Positions 8,650-19,788 of a stretch of 64,000 bases of DNA are shown in pieces (position 1 is the first letter of the stretch; every line of letters begins with the position of its first letter). Below the pieces are notes generated by a model, which saw only the letters and a program-made list of their open reading frames with translations, was not told the origin of the DNA and did no database searches. Origin of the DNA: an uncultured Paraglaciecola sp. (lineage in GTDB: Bacteria > Pseudomonadota > Gammaproteobacteria > Enterobacterales > Alteromonadaceae); the NCBI RefSeq assembly GCF_913058035.1, contig NZ_CAJXPA010000006.1, forward strand, positions 1 through 64,000, written 5' to 3'. Both the position numbers and the translations under genes were made by a program.

Positions 8650-10458
8650 TTGCCGATTCAAATCCTCCCTGCAAGATTAGCCAACCAAATAGCCGCCGGA
8701 GAAGTGGTCGAACGTCCGGCTTCTGTAGTCAAGGAAATAGTAGAAAATAGCCTAGACTCAGGGGCTACGTCGATTGAAATTGATATAGAAAAGGGCGGTC
8801 ATAAACGTATCTTAATCCGCGATAATGGTAGTGGCATTCCCAATGAAGAACTTGCATTAGCTTTGAGCCGCCATGCCACAAGTAAAATAACCAAGTTAGA
8901 TGATTTAGAGGCTATATGTAGTTTGGGTTTTCGTGGTGAAGCTTTAGCCAGTATTAGCTCAGTTTCACGCTTAAGTTTAAGTTCTAAACCTAGAGAACAG
9001 AGCCAAGCCTGGCAAGCACATTGCGAAGGGCGTGATATGCAAGTACAAATAAATCCAGTTGCTCACCCTGATGGTACCAGTGTTGATGTAGTTGATTTAT
9101 TTTTCAATACTCCCGCGAGGAGAAAGTTTTTACGTACTGAAAAAACTGAATTTACACATATTGATGAAGTAGTCAGACGTATAGCACTTAGTCGATTTGA
9201 TGTAAGTTTTAGCCTAAAGCATAATGGTAAGCTGCTGCGAAGATACCCAGCAGTAAAAGCCCAAAGCACTGAACAAAAGCGCCTAGGTACGATTTGTGGT
9301 AAAGAATTCGCCGAGCAAAGCATTGCACTTAATAGCCAATATCAACAATTCGAATTAAAAGGTTGGTTAGCTCAACCAGAACAAGCCAAAAGCCAAGGTG
9401 ACTTTCAGTATTTTTATGTCAATGGTCGCATGATGCGCGATAAGTTAATCAATCATGCAGTTCGTCAAGCGTTTGAAGGCCTCATTGGTGCCGATTTACA
9501 TCCAGCCTACGTGTTGTTCTTGACCCTTGAACCGAACCAAGTCGATGTGAATGTGCACCCAGCCAAACATGAGGTGAGATTTCATCAAGCCCGTTTGGTG
9601 CATGATTTTATATACAGAGCACTAACAGATTCGCTCAATCAATATTTTGAAAAAGGTCAACAAGAGCCAAGTCTTGAGGTAAACGTATTGCCGCAAATGA
9701 AGCCTAATCATGACTACATACAGCCTTTGCAAAGACCAACATCCGAAATCAGTGTTGATGAGCGTTCACCTAGTTATTCTGGCGATGGCAACAAGTCATA
9801 TGATTCTTCAAGCACTCTGGCAAATAAAGGCAAAGCTGAGCATTTAGTCAACTCTTCACAAGTGATCAAACAATCTTCTAAAAACTATCAACAATTGATG
9901 GCATCTTCGCAACCAGTAACATCAAGTGAACAATCGGTCGCAATGCCAGGGCAATGGTTGCAAGTTTCAGATAAAAAGATACTACTTAACGTTGGACAAA
10001 ACTTTTATTTACTCGAAACTATGGCTCTTCATCTTAGTGTGATGTCTAAACTTTATTTGGATGCGATGCCAGTGAGCCAACCTTTGTTGATGCCTATTTC
10101 TATAAAAGCTAATGCAGATTTACTGGCACGAGCAAAATCACTCTATCAGCCTCTTTTAGAAAACAGTATAGAAATAGGCTGGACATCCAATAAAGTCATT
10201 TTACGTAAAGTACCTGCAGGATTAAGGCAATTTCGATGGGTAGGATGCTTAGAAGATATTTTGGGATGTTTAGAAAAAGAAACAAAGAAAGTACGAAAGC
10301 ACTTGTTAACCTGCATAGTTTCAAATGAAGAGATGACGCTTGTTCAGACACAAGAATTGTGGCAACAGTTTGTACATTCGTCGGCGAACTTAGAACATGA
10401 TATTGCTCAAATAGGCCAATCAGTAAATTTAGACGATTGGTTGAATACATATGAGTGA
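8650..10458 (+). CDS. mutL: DNA mismatch repair protein MutL
   Basis: MutL links MutS mismatch recognition to MutH/UvrD. The N-terminal GHKL ATPase shows [28 protein letters not shown] and [13 protein letters not shown] variable Ser/Gln-rich linker (about 340-430) leads to the C-terminal dimerisation domain. The start is TTG at 8650, with AAGG upstream; it gives the canonical [20 protein letters not shown]. No endonuclease DQHA-x2-E-x4-E motif is seen in the C-terminal domain, consistent with a MutH-dependent system. The 3' end overlaps miaA by 8 bp. Confidence 0.96.
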   Translation: MPIQILPARLANQIAAGEVVERPASVVKEIVENSLDSGATSIEIDIEKGGHKRILIRDNGSGIPNEELALALSRHATSKITKLDDLEAICSLGFRGEALASISSVSRLSLSSKPREQSQAWQAHCEGRDMQVQINPVAHPDGTSVDVVDLFFNTPARRKFLRTEKTEFTHIDEVVRRIALSRFDVSFSLKHNGKLLRRYPAVKAQSTEQKRLGTICGKEFAEQSIALNSQYQQFELKGWLAQPEQAKSQGDFQYFYVNGRMMRDKLINHAVRQAFEGLIGADLHPAYVLFLTLEPNQVDVNVHPAKHEVRFHQARLVHDFIYRALTDSLNQYFEKGQQEPSLEVNVLPQMKPNHDYIQPLQRPTSEISVDERSPSYSGDGNKSYDSSSTLANKGKAEHLVNSSQVIKQSSKNYQQLMASSQPVTSSEQSVAMPGQWLQVSDKKILLNVGQNFYLLETMALHLSVMSKLYLDAMPVSQPLLMPISIKANADLLARAKSLYQPLLENSIEIGWTSNKVILRKVPAGLRQFRWVGCLEDILGCLEKETKKVRKHLLTCIVSNEEMTLVQTQELWQQFVHSSANLEHDIAQIGQSVNLDDWLNTYE

Positions 10459-11404
10459 AAGCATAGGCAAAGCACCAAAATTGTTACCACCCGCATTATT
10501 TTTAATGGGACCTACAGCATCGGGGAAAACAGACCTTGCAATTAAGATTTGTGAAAATCTACCGTGTGAAATAATAAGTGTTGATTCTGCATTGATTTAT
10601 CGGAGCATGGACATCGGTACGGCGAAACCCACCGCTGAAGAATTGAAAAAAACCCCTCACAAATTAATAGATATCTTAGATCCTGCACAAAGTTACTCCG
10701 TGGCTGAGTTTCGTAAAGATGCCCTATCCAGCATGCAAGATATAACAGCAAGAGGCAATATACCTTTGTTAGTTGGTGGCACTATGATGTATTACAAAGC
10801 TTTAATTGACGGGCTTTCACCATTACCAGAATCAGACCAAAATGTGAGAAAAATCATAGAGAAAAAAGCTGAAGAATTAGGATGGGATACATTACATCAA
10901 CAACTAGCCCAAATAGATCCTGTTTCTGCTAAGCGTATTCATCCCAATGATCCTCAACGTTTAATGAGAGCCTTAGAAGTGCATCAACTCACTAATTGTT
11001 CAATGACGGACTTGATGGCAACTAGGTCTGACCCCATACCTTATAACATAAAGCAATTTTCTATCAACCCGGGGGATCGTAAAATACTACATCAACGCAT
11101 TGCTCAACGTTTTGAGCTGATGATTGATTCAGGCTTTCAGGCTGAAGTAGAAAAATTAAGGGTTAGAGGTGATCTACATTTGAACTTACCCTCTATTAGA
11201 TGTGTCGGTTATAGACAAATGTGGCAGTATTTAGATGGTGATTTCGATTTTAATACGATGCGTGAGAAGTCTGTAGCTGCAACGCGACAGTTAGCCAAAA
11301 GACAGTTGACTTGGTTAAGGGGTTGGGAAAATATTCATTTGTTAGATACATTTTCGTCAGACAATATGTCGAAAGTCATTGAACATAGTCAGTTTCAATC
11401 ATAA
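10451..11404 (+). CDS. miaA: tRNA dimethylallyltransferase
   Basis: MiaA attaches a dimethylallyl group to N6 of A37 in UNN-decoding tRNAs. The 317-residue protein begins with the P-loop [12 protein letters not shown], followed by the substrate-binding segment [16 protein letters not shown] and [20 protein letters not shown] and [12 protein letters not shown] are also family-specific. It overlaps mutL by 8 bp, so it is probably translationally coupled, and precedes hfq as in Escherichia coli. Confidence 0.96.
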   Translation: MSESIGKAPKLLPPALFLMGPTASGKTDLAIKICENLPCEIISVDSALIYRSMDIGTAKPTAEELKKTPHKLIDILDPAQSYSVAEFRKDALSSMQDITARGNIPLLVGGTMMYYKALIDGLSPLPESDQNVRKIIEKKAEELGWDTLHQQLAQIDPVSAKRIHPNDPQRLMRALEVHQLTNCSMTDLMATRSDPIPYNIKQFSINPGDRKILHQRIAQRFELMIDSGFQAEVEKLRVRGDLHLNLPSIRCVGYRQMWQYLDGDFDFNTMREKSVAATRQLAKRQLTWLRGWENIHLLDTFSSDNMSKVIEHSQFQS

Positions 11405-11433
11405 GGCAGTCTATACAGCTATTTTTTTTTCTG

Positions 11434-11439
11434 TATAAT
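11434..11439 (+). promoter_or_regulatory. Possible -10 element for hfq
   Basis: A perfect TATAAT lies about 40 bp before the hfq ATG, inside an inverted repeat TATACAG (11412-11418) / CTGTATA (11431-11437) spaced by a T-rich run. No good -35 is visible at the normal distance, so this is only a candidate for a separate hfq promoter. Confidence 0.3.
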
Positions 11440-11465
11440 TGCTTTAGGGTAAAATTTCATAATAA

Positions 11466-11723
<258 letters not shown>

Positions 11724-11744
11724 ATATTGTTTTAGGAGAGCGGA

Positions 11745-13034
11745 TTGTTTGACCGTTATGAAGCAGGTGAACAAGCTGTTTTAGTGCATGTTGATTTTGC
11801 TGATGAAAATAGTAAAGAAGATTTATTAGAATTACAACTTCTTGTTTCTTCTGCTGGTGTAAAAGCTATAGATGTAGTAACAGGTTCTAGGCAAGCACCA
11901 CAGGTTCGTTATTTTGTGGGTAGTGGTAAAGCCGAAGAAATTGCTAATGCCGTCAGAGCGCACCAAGCAGACGTGGTAATTTTTAATCACAGTTTATCCC
12001 CATCTCAAGAAAGAAATCTAGAAGCGTTATGCAAATGCAGAGTACTAGACCGTACAGGTTTGATACTGGATATTTTTGCTCAGCGTGCTCGAACTCATGA
12101 GGGCAAATTACAGGTAGAACTAGCACAACTTCGCCACATGAGCACTCGGTTGATCCGCGGCTGGACCCACCTAGACAAACAAAAAGGCGGAATTGGTCTA
12201 CGCGGACCAGGTGAAAGTCAACTTGAAACTGACAGAAGGCTATTGAGGGCAAGAATCAAGGCAATTTTGCGTCGCTTGGATAAAGTACAGAAACAACGTG
12301 AGCAAGGTCGACGTTCGAGAGTTCGAGCAGAAATTCCAACTATATCACTTGTAGGTTATACCAACGCAGGTAAGTCAACGTTGTTTAACTCTATGACACA
12401 GTCTGGGGTTTATGTTGCAGATCAGCTTTTTGCCACACTTGACCCGACACTTAGAAAGATTCAATTACAGGATGTGGGTTCAGCGATTCTTGCTGATACG
12501 GTTGGTTTTATCCGTCACCTACCCCATGATCTAATTGCTGCTTTTAAAGCTACCTTGCAAGAGACACAACAAGCCAATCTTTTATTGCATGTTGTGGATT
12601 ATTCTGATGACCAGTTTCAAGAAAATACTGGACAAGTAAATGAAGTGCTTGAAGAAATAAAAGCTGAGGATATTCAGCAGCTGATGGTGTGTAACAAAAT
12701 TGATAGAATGGACGGCGTAAACCCGAAGATTGATCGTGATGAATCAGGCATGCCTATCCGTGTTTGGTTATCTGCACAGCAAGGTTTAGGCATCGATTTG
12801 TTGCTCAGTGCTATTACTGAGTGCTTATCAAAAAACATGGTACAGCATAGGTTATTGATACCCCCAAGTAAAAGTAACTTGCGTGGTGTGTTTTTTGAGA
12901 TGAATTGCATTGCTGCACAAGACTATGCAGATAATGGCGATTGGCAGGTTGATGTGCGAATGGAGCAAAGAGATTGGAACAGACTAATTAAACGTACTGA
13001 CGTTGATTTAGAGTCCTGTATAGTTGAACATTAA
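11745..13034 (+). CDS. hflX: Ribosome-associated GTPase HflX
   Basis: An OBG/HflX-family GTPase that binds the 50S subunit and rescues or splits stalled ribosomes. The N-terminal HflX domain carries YFVGSGKAEEI and the GGIGLRGPGESQLETDRR region. The GTPase domain has G1 GYTNAGKST, G3 DTVGFIRHLP and G4 NKID. Length is 429 residues. The start is TTG at 11745, 5 nt after a strong AGGAGAG site. It sits 21 bp after hfq, the conserved order. Confidence 0.96.
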   Translation: MFDRYEAGEQAVLVHVDFADENSKEDLLELQLLVSSAGVKAIDVVTGSRQAPQVRYFVGSGKAEEIANAVRAHQADVVIFNHSLSPSQERNLEALCKCRVLDRTGLILDIFAQRARTHEGKLQVELAQLRHMSTRLIRGWTHLDKQKGGIGLRGPGESQLETDRRLLRARIKAILRRLDKVQKQREQGRRSRVRAEIPTISLVGYTNAGKSTLFNSMTQSGVYVADQLFATLDPTLRKIQLQDVGSAILADTVGFIRHLPHDLIAAFKATLQETQQANLLLHVVDYSDDQFQENTGQVNEVLEEIKAEDIQQLMVCNKIDRMDGVNPKIDRDESGMPIRVWLSAQQGLGIDLLLSAITECLSKNMVQHRLLIPPSKSNLRGVFFEMNCIAAQDYADNGDWQVDVRMEQRDWNRLIKRTDVDLESCIVEH

Positions 13035-13114
13035 TTACAGATAACAGATCAAAAATATTAAAAAACTCGTAATGGTCACATGACCTATTTATTGAATTAA
13101 CTAGCTGGAGAGAC

Positions 13115-14275
13115 ATGATGGCTTGGAATGAGCCCGGTGGTAACAATAATGATCCTTGGAAAAACAAGGGCGGTCGAGACCAAGGCCCGCCTGATTTAGA
13201 CGAGGTATTTAAAAACTTGATGAATAAGTTTGGCAAGTTTGGTGGAGGTGGCTCTAATGGTTCGTCAGGCGGTAAAGGCCTCGGTGGAATCGGTGCTGCT
13301 GTAATTGTTGGCATACTTGTCATTGGCTGGGTGTTTAGTGGTTTTTACACTATTCGTGAAGCTGAACGAGGAGTTGTGTTACGTTTCGGTGAATTTAGCA
13401 ATTTTGTTGACCCAGGTTTGCAGTGGAAGCCGACCTTTATAGATGAAATTATACCAGTAGATGTTAAAACTATCCGCTCATTACCGTCTTCCGGTTCAAT
13501 GTTAACGGAAGATGAAAACGTGGTCCGGGTTGAGATGGAAGTTCAATACCGTATCCTTGAACCATATAAATATAGTTTTGCAGTGACTAGCCCTGAAGAA
13601 AGTCTGAGTCAGGCGTTTGATAGTGCTATTCGTTACGTGGTAGGACATTCAAAAATGGATGCCGTACTAACAGCTGGTCGTGAAGCAACGAGACAAAGCG
13701 TTAGTGATGAATTGACGGGCATTATCGAATCATATGATATGGGCATATCTGTAGTCGATATGAACTTTAAAGACGCAAGACCTCCAGAGGAAGTAAAAGA
13801 AGCTTTTGATGATGCAATTGCAGCACAAGAAGATGAACAACGTTTCATAAATGAAGCAGAAGCTTATTCTCGTGAAATAGAACCCCGAGCTCGTGGGCAA
13901 GTGAACCGTTTGGCACAAGAAGCTCAAGCTTACAAAGAACGTGTCACATTGGAAGCGCAAGGTGCAGTCGCACGTTTTGAAGAGTTACTTCCTCAATACA
14001 CAGCTGCGCCAGAAGTCACACGTAGTCGTATTTATCTTGAGTCGATGGAAGAAGTGTATGGCAATACCAGTAAAATATTGGTGGATACTGAAGGCACTGG
14101 CAACATGATGTATTTACCGCTAGACAAAATACTTGGAAATCAATCTGGACCAACCGTCCCGGCTAACATCCGCAGCACATTAGAAGGTTTGCGTAATCAA
14201 GATGAAGACACTCAACCGTTAAACGGCAACTCCATAAACAACCGCAACAACGGTTTACGTAGTGGGAGAAACTAG
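13115..14275 (+). CDS. hflK: FtsH protease modulator HflK
   Basis: An inner-membrane SPFH protein that forms the HflKC cage around FtsH and limits its access to membrane substrates. The N-terminal 60 residues are Gly/Asn/Lys-rich and cytoplasmic; one transmembrane segment follows (about 66-88). The SPFH/band 7 domain (GVVLRFGEF onwards) and a long Ala/Glu-rich helical region are periplasmic. The C terminus is Asn-rich. Length 386. ATG-ATG at 13115 follows TGGAGAG. hflC starts 4 bp after its stop. Confidence 0.95.
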   Translation: MMAWNEPGGNNNDPWKNKGGRDQGPPDLDEVFKNLMNKFGKFGGGGSNGSSGGKGLGGIGAAVIVGILVIGWVFSGFYTIREAERGVVLRFGEFSNFVDPGLQWKPTFIDEIIPVDVKTIRSLPSSGSMLTEDENVVRVEMEVQYRILEPYKYSFAVTSPEESLSQAFDSAIRYVVGHSKMDAVLTAGREATRQSVSDELTGIIESYDMGISVVDMNFKDARPPEEVKEAFDDAIAAQEDEQRFINEAEAYSREIEPRARGQVNRLAQEAQAYKERVTLEAQGAVARFEELLPQYTAAPEVTRSRIYLESMEEVYGNTSKILVDTEGTGNMMYLPLDKILGNQSGPTVPANIRSTLEGLRNQDEDTQPLNGNSINNRNNGLRSGRN

Positions 14276-14278
14276 GCT

Positions 14279-15166
14279 ATGAAAAATTTTATCGCATTAA
14301 TAATTGTAGCCTTAGGGTTACTTATATTTGGTTCGTTATTTGTTGTAGAAGAGGGCAACAAGGCAATTGTTATCCAGTTTGGTAAAGTGCAAAGAGATAG
14401 CGAGACGGGTGACACCACAGTTTTCGAACCAGGTTTACACTTAAAGTTACCTTTCTTTGACCGTATAGTAACCCTCGACGCACGTATTCAGACCTTGGAC
14501 GAACAGCCAGATCGTTTTGTGACTGCTGAGAAAAAAGATTTGATCGTCGACTTGTATGTTAAGTGGAAGATTGAGGATTTTGCTAAGTACTATTTAGCCA
14601 CTGGTGGTATTAAATCTAGTGCTGAAATATTACTACAACAGAAAGTTAATAATGGACTTCGTTCTGAGTTTGGTACCCGTACTATTCAACAAATTGTTTC
14701 AGGTGAGCGTTCAGAATTGATGGATGAAGCAATGGCTCAAGCATCCAGTAGCTCTGACGAACTAGGCATAAAGATCATTGATGTGCGTGTAAAACAAATT
14801 AACTTACCTTTGGAAGTAAGGAACTTTATTTTCCAACGTATGCGAAGTGAGCGTGAAGCCGTAGCCAGAGAACATCGTTCTGAAGGTAAAGAAAAAGCTG
14901 AATTTATTAAAGCTGATATCGATGCCAAAATCACTGTCATGTTGGCTGATGCAGAACGTAACTTGCGTAAACTTCGTGGTGAAGGTGAAGCCCAAGCGGC
15001 ACAAATTTATGCTGAGACATACACAAAAGATCCAGAATTCTACAGTTTTTTACGTAGTATGGATGCTTACAAGAAAAGCTTTAGTAGCAAACAAGACGTA
15101 TTGGTTGTAGAACCAGACAGCGACTTCTTTCGTTACATGAAAGACCCAAGCGGAAAACAGCAGTAA
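14279..15166 (+). CDS. hflC: FtsH protease modulator HflC
   Basis: Partner of HflK in the HflKC complex. The 295-residue protein has an N-terminal membrane anchor (about 4-22) and an SPFH domain (EEGNKAIVIQFGKV, PGLHLKLPF). It also has a coiled-coil Glu/Lys/Ala stretch around 190-245, and ends with EPDSDFFRYMKDPSGK, typical of the family. It is the last gene of the block and is followed by an intrinsic terminator. Confidence 0.95.
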   Translation: MKNFIALIIVALGLLIFGSLFVVEEGNKAIVIQFGKVQRDSETGDTTVFEPGLHLKLPFFDRIVTLDARIQTLDEQPDRFVTAEKKDLIVDLYVKWKIEDFAKYYLATGGIKSSAEILLQQKVNNGLRSEFGTRTIQQIVSGERSELMDEAMAQASSSSDELGIKIIDVRVKQINLPLEVRNFIFQRMRSEREAVAREHRSEGKEKAEFIKADIDAKITVMLADAERNLRKLRGEGEAQAAQIYAETYTKDPEFYSFLRSMDAYKKSFSSKQDVLVVEPDSDFFRYMKDPSGKQQ

Positions 15167-15185
15167 TAGTACATGCATAATTTAG

Positions 15186-15208
15186 AGCGCCGCAAGGCGC
15201 TTTTTTTT
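15186..15208 (+). terminator. Intrinsic terminator after hflC
   Basis: A 6-bp GC-rich stem AGCGCC/GGCGCT (15186-15191 with 15196-15201) closed by a GCAA tetraloop runs into eight T. It ends the nnr-to-hflC block. Confidence 0.9.
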
Positions 15209-15340
15209 GTGACGAGTTTATCCAATAATAAAACTATCTATTAACTAAGACATTAGTATTAACACCAATCCTTGCAACTCAAGACAAATTATCACACTAT
15301 AATTAATTACATCTGATCCAAAGTAGTCAAGGTATTATCT

Positions 15341-15727
15341 ATGAAGTTTTTTGCTGGTTTTATGACCTTTTTAGTCGCTCTTTTACATATAGGAATTATG
15401 GTGCTAGAAATGTTTTACTGGAATCATCCTGTTGGACAAAAAATATTTTCAATGACGGCAGAGGTGGCAAAATCTTCAGAAATATTAGCGATGAATCAAG
15501 GGCTATACAATAGCTTTTTGGGCTTCGGGTTACTATGGGCTCTCATGAGCGGTAACCAAAGTTTAAAAATATTTCTACTTATATGTGTCACTATTGCCGG
15601 CATATTTGGTGGGCTTAATGTCAACTCTAATATTCTATACATACAAGCACTGCCCGGGTTTATTACAATTTTGCTAGTATTAAAAGCCAAGAGACGTCAA
15701 GCAGGGGAAGCACGACTGTTCTCTTAA
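15341..15727 (+). CDS. DUF1304 membrane protein
   Basis: A 128-residue protein with four predicted hydrophobic helices (about 5-25, 48-70, 74-92, 97-115). The sequence matches the DUF1304 family from memory (HIGIMVLEMFYW near the N terminus, NQGLYNSFLGFGLLW in the middle). The function is not known. It is monocistronic, between two terminators. Confidence 0.75.
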   Translation: MKFFAGFMTFLVALLHIGIMVLEMFYWNHPVGQKIFSMTAEVAKSSEILAMNQGLYNSFLGFGLLWALMSGNQSLKIFLLICVTIAGIFGGLNVNSNILYIQALPGFITILLVLKAKRRQAGEARLFS

Positions 15728-16358
15728 CTGCGATTAAAGTAGACCGTTAATATTATTTAAAATTGATAAGTGTGGCTGATGTCATCATACTTAGTTGACT
15801 GTTTAGGTCGTTAACGGTATTGATTGCAAGTAGGCCCTTAAAAATTCTACATGCATACGCTTGCAAGCATTTTGATTTAACTTGTTACCACGCACAGATA
15901 CCTTACGTATCAATGCTGATAATTAGCTTGGCTTATCCTTCACTCACAATTTCCTTTTACATACCTAGCCTTATTGTCTCTTATGGGTTCATCTATCTCT
16001 CACACTCGCAATATCCTTGTGCCTATTATTAAAATAATGGGTACGGCTATTTTGAAGTGGTCTCAATACTAACCTCACCAGAGCTGTTCAGGTATCGAAT
16101 CATGACGCCTTGTTATGCCCTATTCTAAAGAACAGCATTAATCTAACTGAATATTGGAAACCATATTATTTTGAGCAACTACGAACAAATACTGCCCAAA
16201 TAGGTATTGCTTAGTCTTAAATCTAAATTTCTACGTTTTCCCCTCACCACTTCACACTGATAGTTATCAACACATTTGCCTTTCAAATTATTTTCTTCTG
16301 AGCTAGGGTGACTTCAAAGCATTTAAGTGCTCGGTTTTGCCGACTTTACTGGGCAAAC
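15728..16358. other. Gene-free stretch
   Basis: No supported gene on either strand. A 70-codon plus-strand frame (15820-16032) has no family resemblance and unconvincing composition. The right end holds the terminator of the leftward TPR lipoprotein gene. Confidence 0.5.
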
Positions 16359-16380
16359 AAAAAAGGCCACAAATGTGGCC
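16359..16380 (-). terminator. Intrinsic terminator of the TPR lipoprotein gene
   Basis: GGCCAC (16365-16370) pairs with GTGGCC (16375-16380) around a 4-nt loop, with A/T pairs extending the stem. Read leftwards it is followed by six T (A-run 16359-16364). It lies about 75 bp after the stop of the leftward gene. Confidence 0.8.
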
Positions 16381-16455
16381 TTTAAGTCATTGCTCTGTTT
16401 CTAATATTTAGCTATTTAACCTGAGCCTAAAGATAGGAGGATGGCTAAAAATATA

Positions 16456-19224
16456 TTAGTCAATACTGTAATCAGATTTCAGCTTCGCCACTCTGATAAT
16501 AGATATATCTTGTTTCATCTCGCGCTGATTAAGTTTGCGGTTGGCTAAAAAGGTTTCTTCGGCTAAAAATAATACTTCAACATAATTAAGGTAAATCTCT
16601 TCATCTTGCATGGCATCGTTTATTGCTCTACTGTAAAGGTTTAATGCTTCTTCATAGTCTTTTTCTGCAACATGTATTTGCGCTAGTGTGTCTAAAGCCG
16701 CAGAATTATCGGGTTTTAGTTTGACAGCTTTTTCTCCATAGCCTTTAGCCTTATCAATTTCCCCTTTTTGTAAATACAAATACGCTAAGTTATTGTTAGC
16801 AACATAATTTTTGGGGTTTTGACGTAAAGCCTCTTCGTAGGTCACAATAGCGCCGGACAAATCACCACCAATTTGTCTTTCTGCTAACAACATTTTTGCG
16901 GTTAAATCTGTAGGTTGTTGCTCAATATGCTGGTTAAGTAATTCCATTGTTTGATTTAGCTGATTCAATTTCTCGTAGGTAAATACCAGTAATATCAGGT
17001 TTCTACTATTGGGCGCCGCATTGTAAGCAATAAGCGCATTTTCCAGCGCTAACTCTGGTTGTTCATTTTGTATCTGAAAGCGAGATAGGAAACCTTTAAC
17101 TAAAGGTAGGCCAAGTACGTCATCTGGCAATGAATCATATATTATTTGTGCGGCTGGATAATCCCCCTGCATTAACAGAAAATGTGTGTTTAACAACTGC
17201 ATTTGTATATCGTCACGATTCTTAAGATAGCCTTGGGTTAATTCCGATGCTTCTACAAATTTATTTTGACTGTCCAATAACAACAACTTACCTATAATAG
17301 CGTCTTTATCATTAGGTTCTTCTGTTAACCACGCATCGTAATGCTGAGTTGCCGGACGAAGTTGGTTGCTTTTAATAAAGCTCTGGCCTAAAGTTTTCCA
17401 ATAAGCCTTTGGCAAATCTTTTTGATCCTTTACTTCAGTCAACAGCTCAATAGCGTCTTGATAGTTAGTTTCGACAACCTGAGCCCGTGCTAACAATAAC
17501 CTTACAGCAAAATTTGAAGGTTCGCGGTCAAAAGCAGACTGGATCTTTTCAATCCCTGCTGCTTGTTTGTTGCCTTGCTTGCTGACCAAATAATAAGTCG
17601 CTAAAGCAGGTACGTTATCTGGGTATTCGGTAAGTAATTGCTTTAATAGTAATTCAGCCTGTTGCATGTCTTTTTGTGTTACGGCTAAATTAACCATTGC
17701 TAACTTTGGCGAAACACTGATGGTGTCAATTTCTGATGCTTTTTCAAATTCTACTTTTGCTTTTTCGAATTTCTGTTGCCTTACATAAACATCGCCAGCT
17801 AACAGGTATGGTTTTGAATCATCTGGCTTTATATCTTTCCAGTTACTTGCCAGTTCTAGAGCTTTTTCATATTGCTTAGTGACGACATACGCTTTTGCTA
17901 GAGTAGTTTGTGCGCTCACTAATTCAGGCGACTTACTAACTGCCTCTTCTAAATTGACTATTCCATCAAGATTATTTAATGAAAGTTGTAATAGTCCTAA
18001 CCGTGTTAGATCTTCGGCAGTACGACTAATATTCGAAGACTTTTCAATTAACACTTTGGCTTCTTTTTCAAAGCCATCACGGAGTAATTCATAGCTTGCT
18101 TTGGAAAATAGAGGCGCATCTTTATCTGTCAGTTGGTCAAGTCTAGCTAAAACATCTCCGACTTCAGAGGTCAATCCTAATTGAAGTTGGCTAGCAGCAA
18201 GTAATTTAAGTCCAGGATGATTGTCTGGTAATAAATTCGCGATATACGTTAGATGCCGATTGGCACTTGAGAAGTCTTGAATTTGATAGGCTGAATATCC
18301 TGCGACCAACCTTAATGAAGCAGCATCAATACCACCAAGAATGGCAATTTCTGCTCGTTTAAGAGCATTTGCATAATCATTTTTTTGTGCATACGTTGCA
18401 GATTTCAATTGATTTAACAAAGGGTTTTGATCATTAAGTAAAAGAAGCTCGTCTATGTAAGGATCAGCCGCTTCTAAATCACCGACATCCACCAATAATT
18501 TAGCCAAAACAAAAATTGTTTGTGTATCCTCAGGATAAAACTGAACATATTCTTTGAATATATCAGCGGCTTCATCTGGTGCGCCAAGAGATAATTTCAG
18601 CTGAGCTAATAACTTCAATACTTCTGCATTTTGCGGAGCTTGTTCACGTAGCAATGTTACCGCGTTAGTAGCAGTGTCATAATCTTTATCTAAGACCGAC
18701 ATATAAGCTGCCGTAAGGCCCTTAAAAACAGAGCTAGTTTCAATTTCACTCAATTCTTCAATTAATAAGCGAGCTTCTACTATCTTGTTTAATCGAGTCA
18801 GTGCAACCACTTTAAAATAACCAATTTCAGAGCGCTCGACAGATGTTAAACCATTTTGTTCATGTTCTAATTTACTGATGGCTGAATAGGCGCCAGTGTT
18901 CTGATAAGCTAGCGCTAGAATTGGCAATACTTTTGATGCTTCATAACCATATTCTAAGGCTCTGTTAAGCTCTTTTTCGGCACTTTCAAACTGTTTTTGC
19001 TCGATATAAAGCTGACCAAGTTCGAATCTGGCCTGAGCTGAATTTGGCTCAATCTGTACCGCATTTTTCAAAGCGACAATCGCCGCTTTAGGATCGTTAT
19101 CTGCAATATATTGTTTAGCTTCTTTTATATACTCGTCACTAGTCTGTTTACCGCAGCCCAGTAACACTCCTAATGCAATAACCGCTAATGCATATTTTAA
19201 TTGTGTCGGATTAAAACTTTTCAT
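16456..19224 (-). CDS. prsT: PrsT-like TPR-repeat lipoprotein
   Basis: A 922-residue lipoprotein: a signal sequence ending in LGVLLGC (lipobox, Cys at about 24 of the chosen start), then TPR repeats over almost the whole length (for example NSAQARFELGQLYIEQKQF, ALDTLAQIHVAEKDYEEAL). Length and layout match the PEP-CTERM/exosortase-associated TPR lipoprotein PrsT, thought to act in exopolysaccharide or surface-protein export. No exosortase or EPS gene is in the window, so the assignment rests on sequence impression and could be another TPR lipoprotein. The ATG at 19224 gives a clean signal peptide; a start 8 codons upstream is less likely. Confidence 0.7.
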   Translation of the reverse strand: MKSFNPTQLKYALAVIALGVLLGCGKQTSDEYIKEAKQYIADNDPKAAIVALKNAVQIEPNSAQARFELGQLYIEQKQFESAEKELNRALEYGYEASKVLPILALAYQNTGAYSAISKLEHEQNGLTSVERSEIGYFKVVALTRLNKIVEARLLIEELSEIETSSVFKGLTAAYMSVLDKDYDTATNAVTLLREQAPQNAEVLKLLAQLKLSLGAPDEAADIFKEYVQFYPEDTQTIFVLAKLLVDVGDLEAADPYIDELLLLNDQNPLLNQLKSATYAQKNDYANALKRAEIAILGGIDAASLRLVAGYSAYQIQDFSSANRHLTYIANLLPDNHPGLKLLAASQLQLGLTSEVGDVLARLDQLTDKDAPLFSKASYELLRDGFEKEAKVLIEKSSNISRTAEDLTRLGLLQLSLNNLDGIVNLEEAVSKSPELVSAQTTLAKAYVVTKQYEKALELASNWKDIKPDDSKPYLLAGDVYVRQQKFEKAKVEFEKASEIDTISVSPKLAMVNLAVTQKDMQQAELLLKQLLTEYPDNVPALATYYLVSKQGNKQAAGIEKIQSAFDREPSNFAVRLLLARAQVVETNYQDAIELLTEVKDQKDLPKAYWKTLGQSFIKSNQLRPATQHYDAWLTEEPNDKDAIIGKLLLLDSQNKFVEASELTQGYLKNRDDIQMQLLNTHFLLMQGDYPAAQIIYDSLPDDVLGLPLVKGFLSRFQIQNEQPELALENALIAYNAAPNSRNLILLVFTYEKLNQLNQTMELLNQHIEQQPTDLTAKMLLAERQIGGDLSGAIVTYEEALRQNPKNYVANNNLAYLYLQKGEIDKAKGYGEKAVKLKPDNSAALDTLAQIHVAEKDYEEALNLYSRAINDAMQDEEIYLNYVEVLFLAEETFLANRKLNQREMKQDISIIRVAKLKSDYSID

Positions 19225-19788
19225 GATGATTTTCCCTTGTATACACACTAATAAATCTATAATGACATGTGTTTTTATTATATGCGACCAGCACTCTTTG
19301 TTTTATTAACATACGAATAAATTTTCCAACAATTATGTGTTAAAAAGTGAATTAACATAAAACATTCAACCATGATACAGAAGTTGAGATATTTCAACCT
19401 TAAATACAGCGAAAATGTTCAGCTTCTTTAAGAAAGTTTAAACGTTCGAGCATGGTATTCAGCGCTTTTTGATCTTAATCCTAAAACCGCTATCTAATGA
19501 AATTCTGGCATATATGAAAACCTTCCCTAAGATGTTAAATAACTAACACATTTTTCAAACAAGCTTGCAACAAAATTGACAATAAACTACAAAATTTGTA
19601 TCACAACATCACATTCTTGAAATTTATTGCAATTAAACAAAGCATTGCATGGAGTAAATGGTAAATATCGAATATAATTTGACCTTTGAAACCGTGCCGG
19701 CTTCGCCTTAAATAATTGTTTTACCGATTTTCGAAATTGTATTACCGATTCAAATAAAGCAGTGCCTGCCTGTACCCTGGGAAACTTG
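19225..19788. other. Divergent intergenic region, prsT / csdA
   Basis: A 564-bp AT-rich spacer between divergent genes. The side facing csdA is long, as expected for a DEAD-box helicase mRNA with an extended 5' leader, but I could not define a promoter or structured element by eye. Confidence 0.4.

Noticed and set aside
15820-16032. 70-codon plus-strand frame in the spacer after the DUF1304 gene
   Set aside because: Starts at a poor codon without a ribosome-binding site, has no family resemblance and unusual Tyr/Ser/Ile content.
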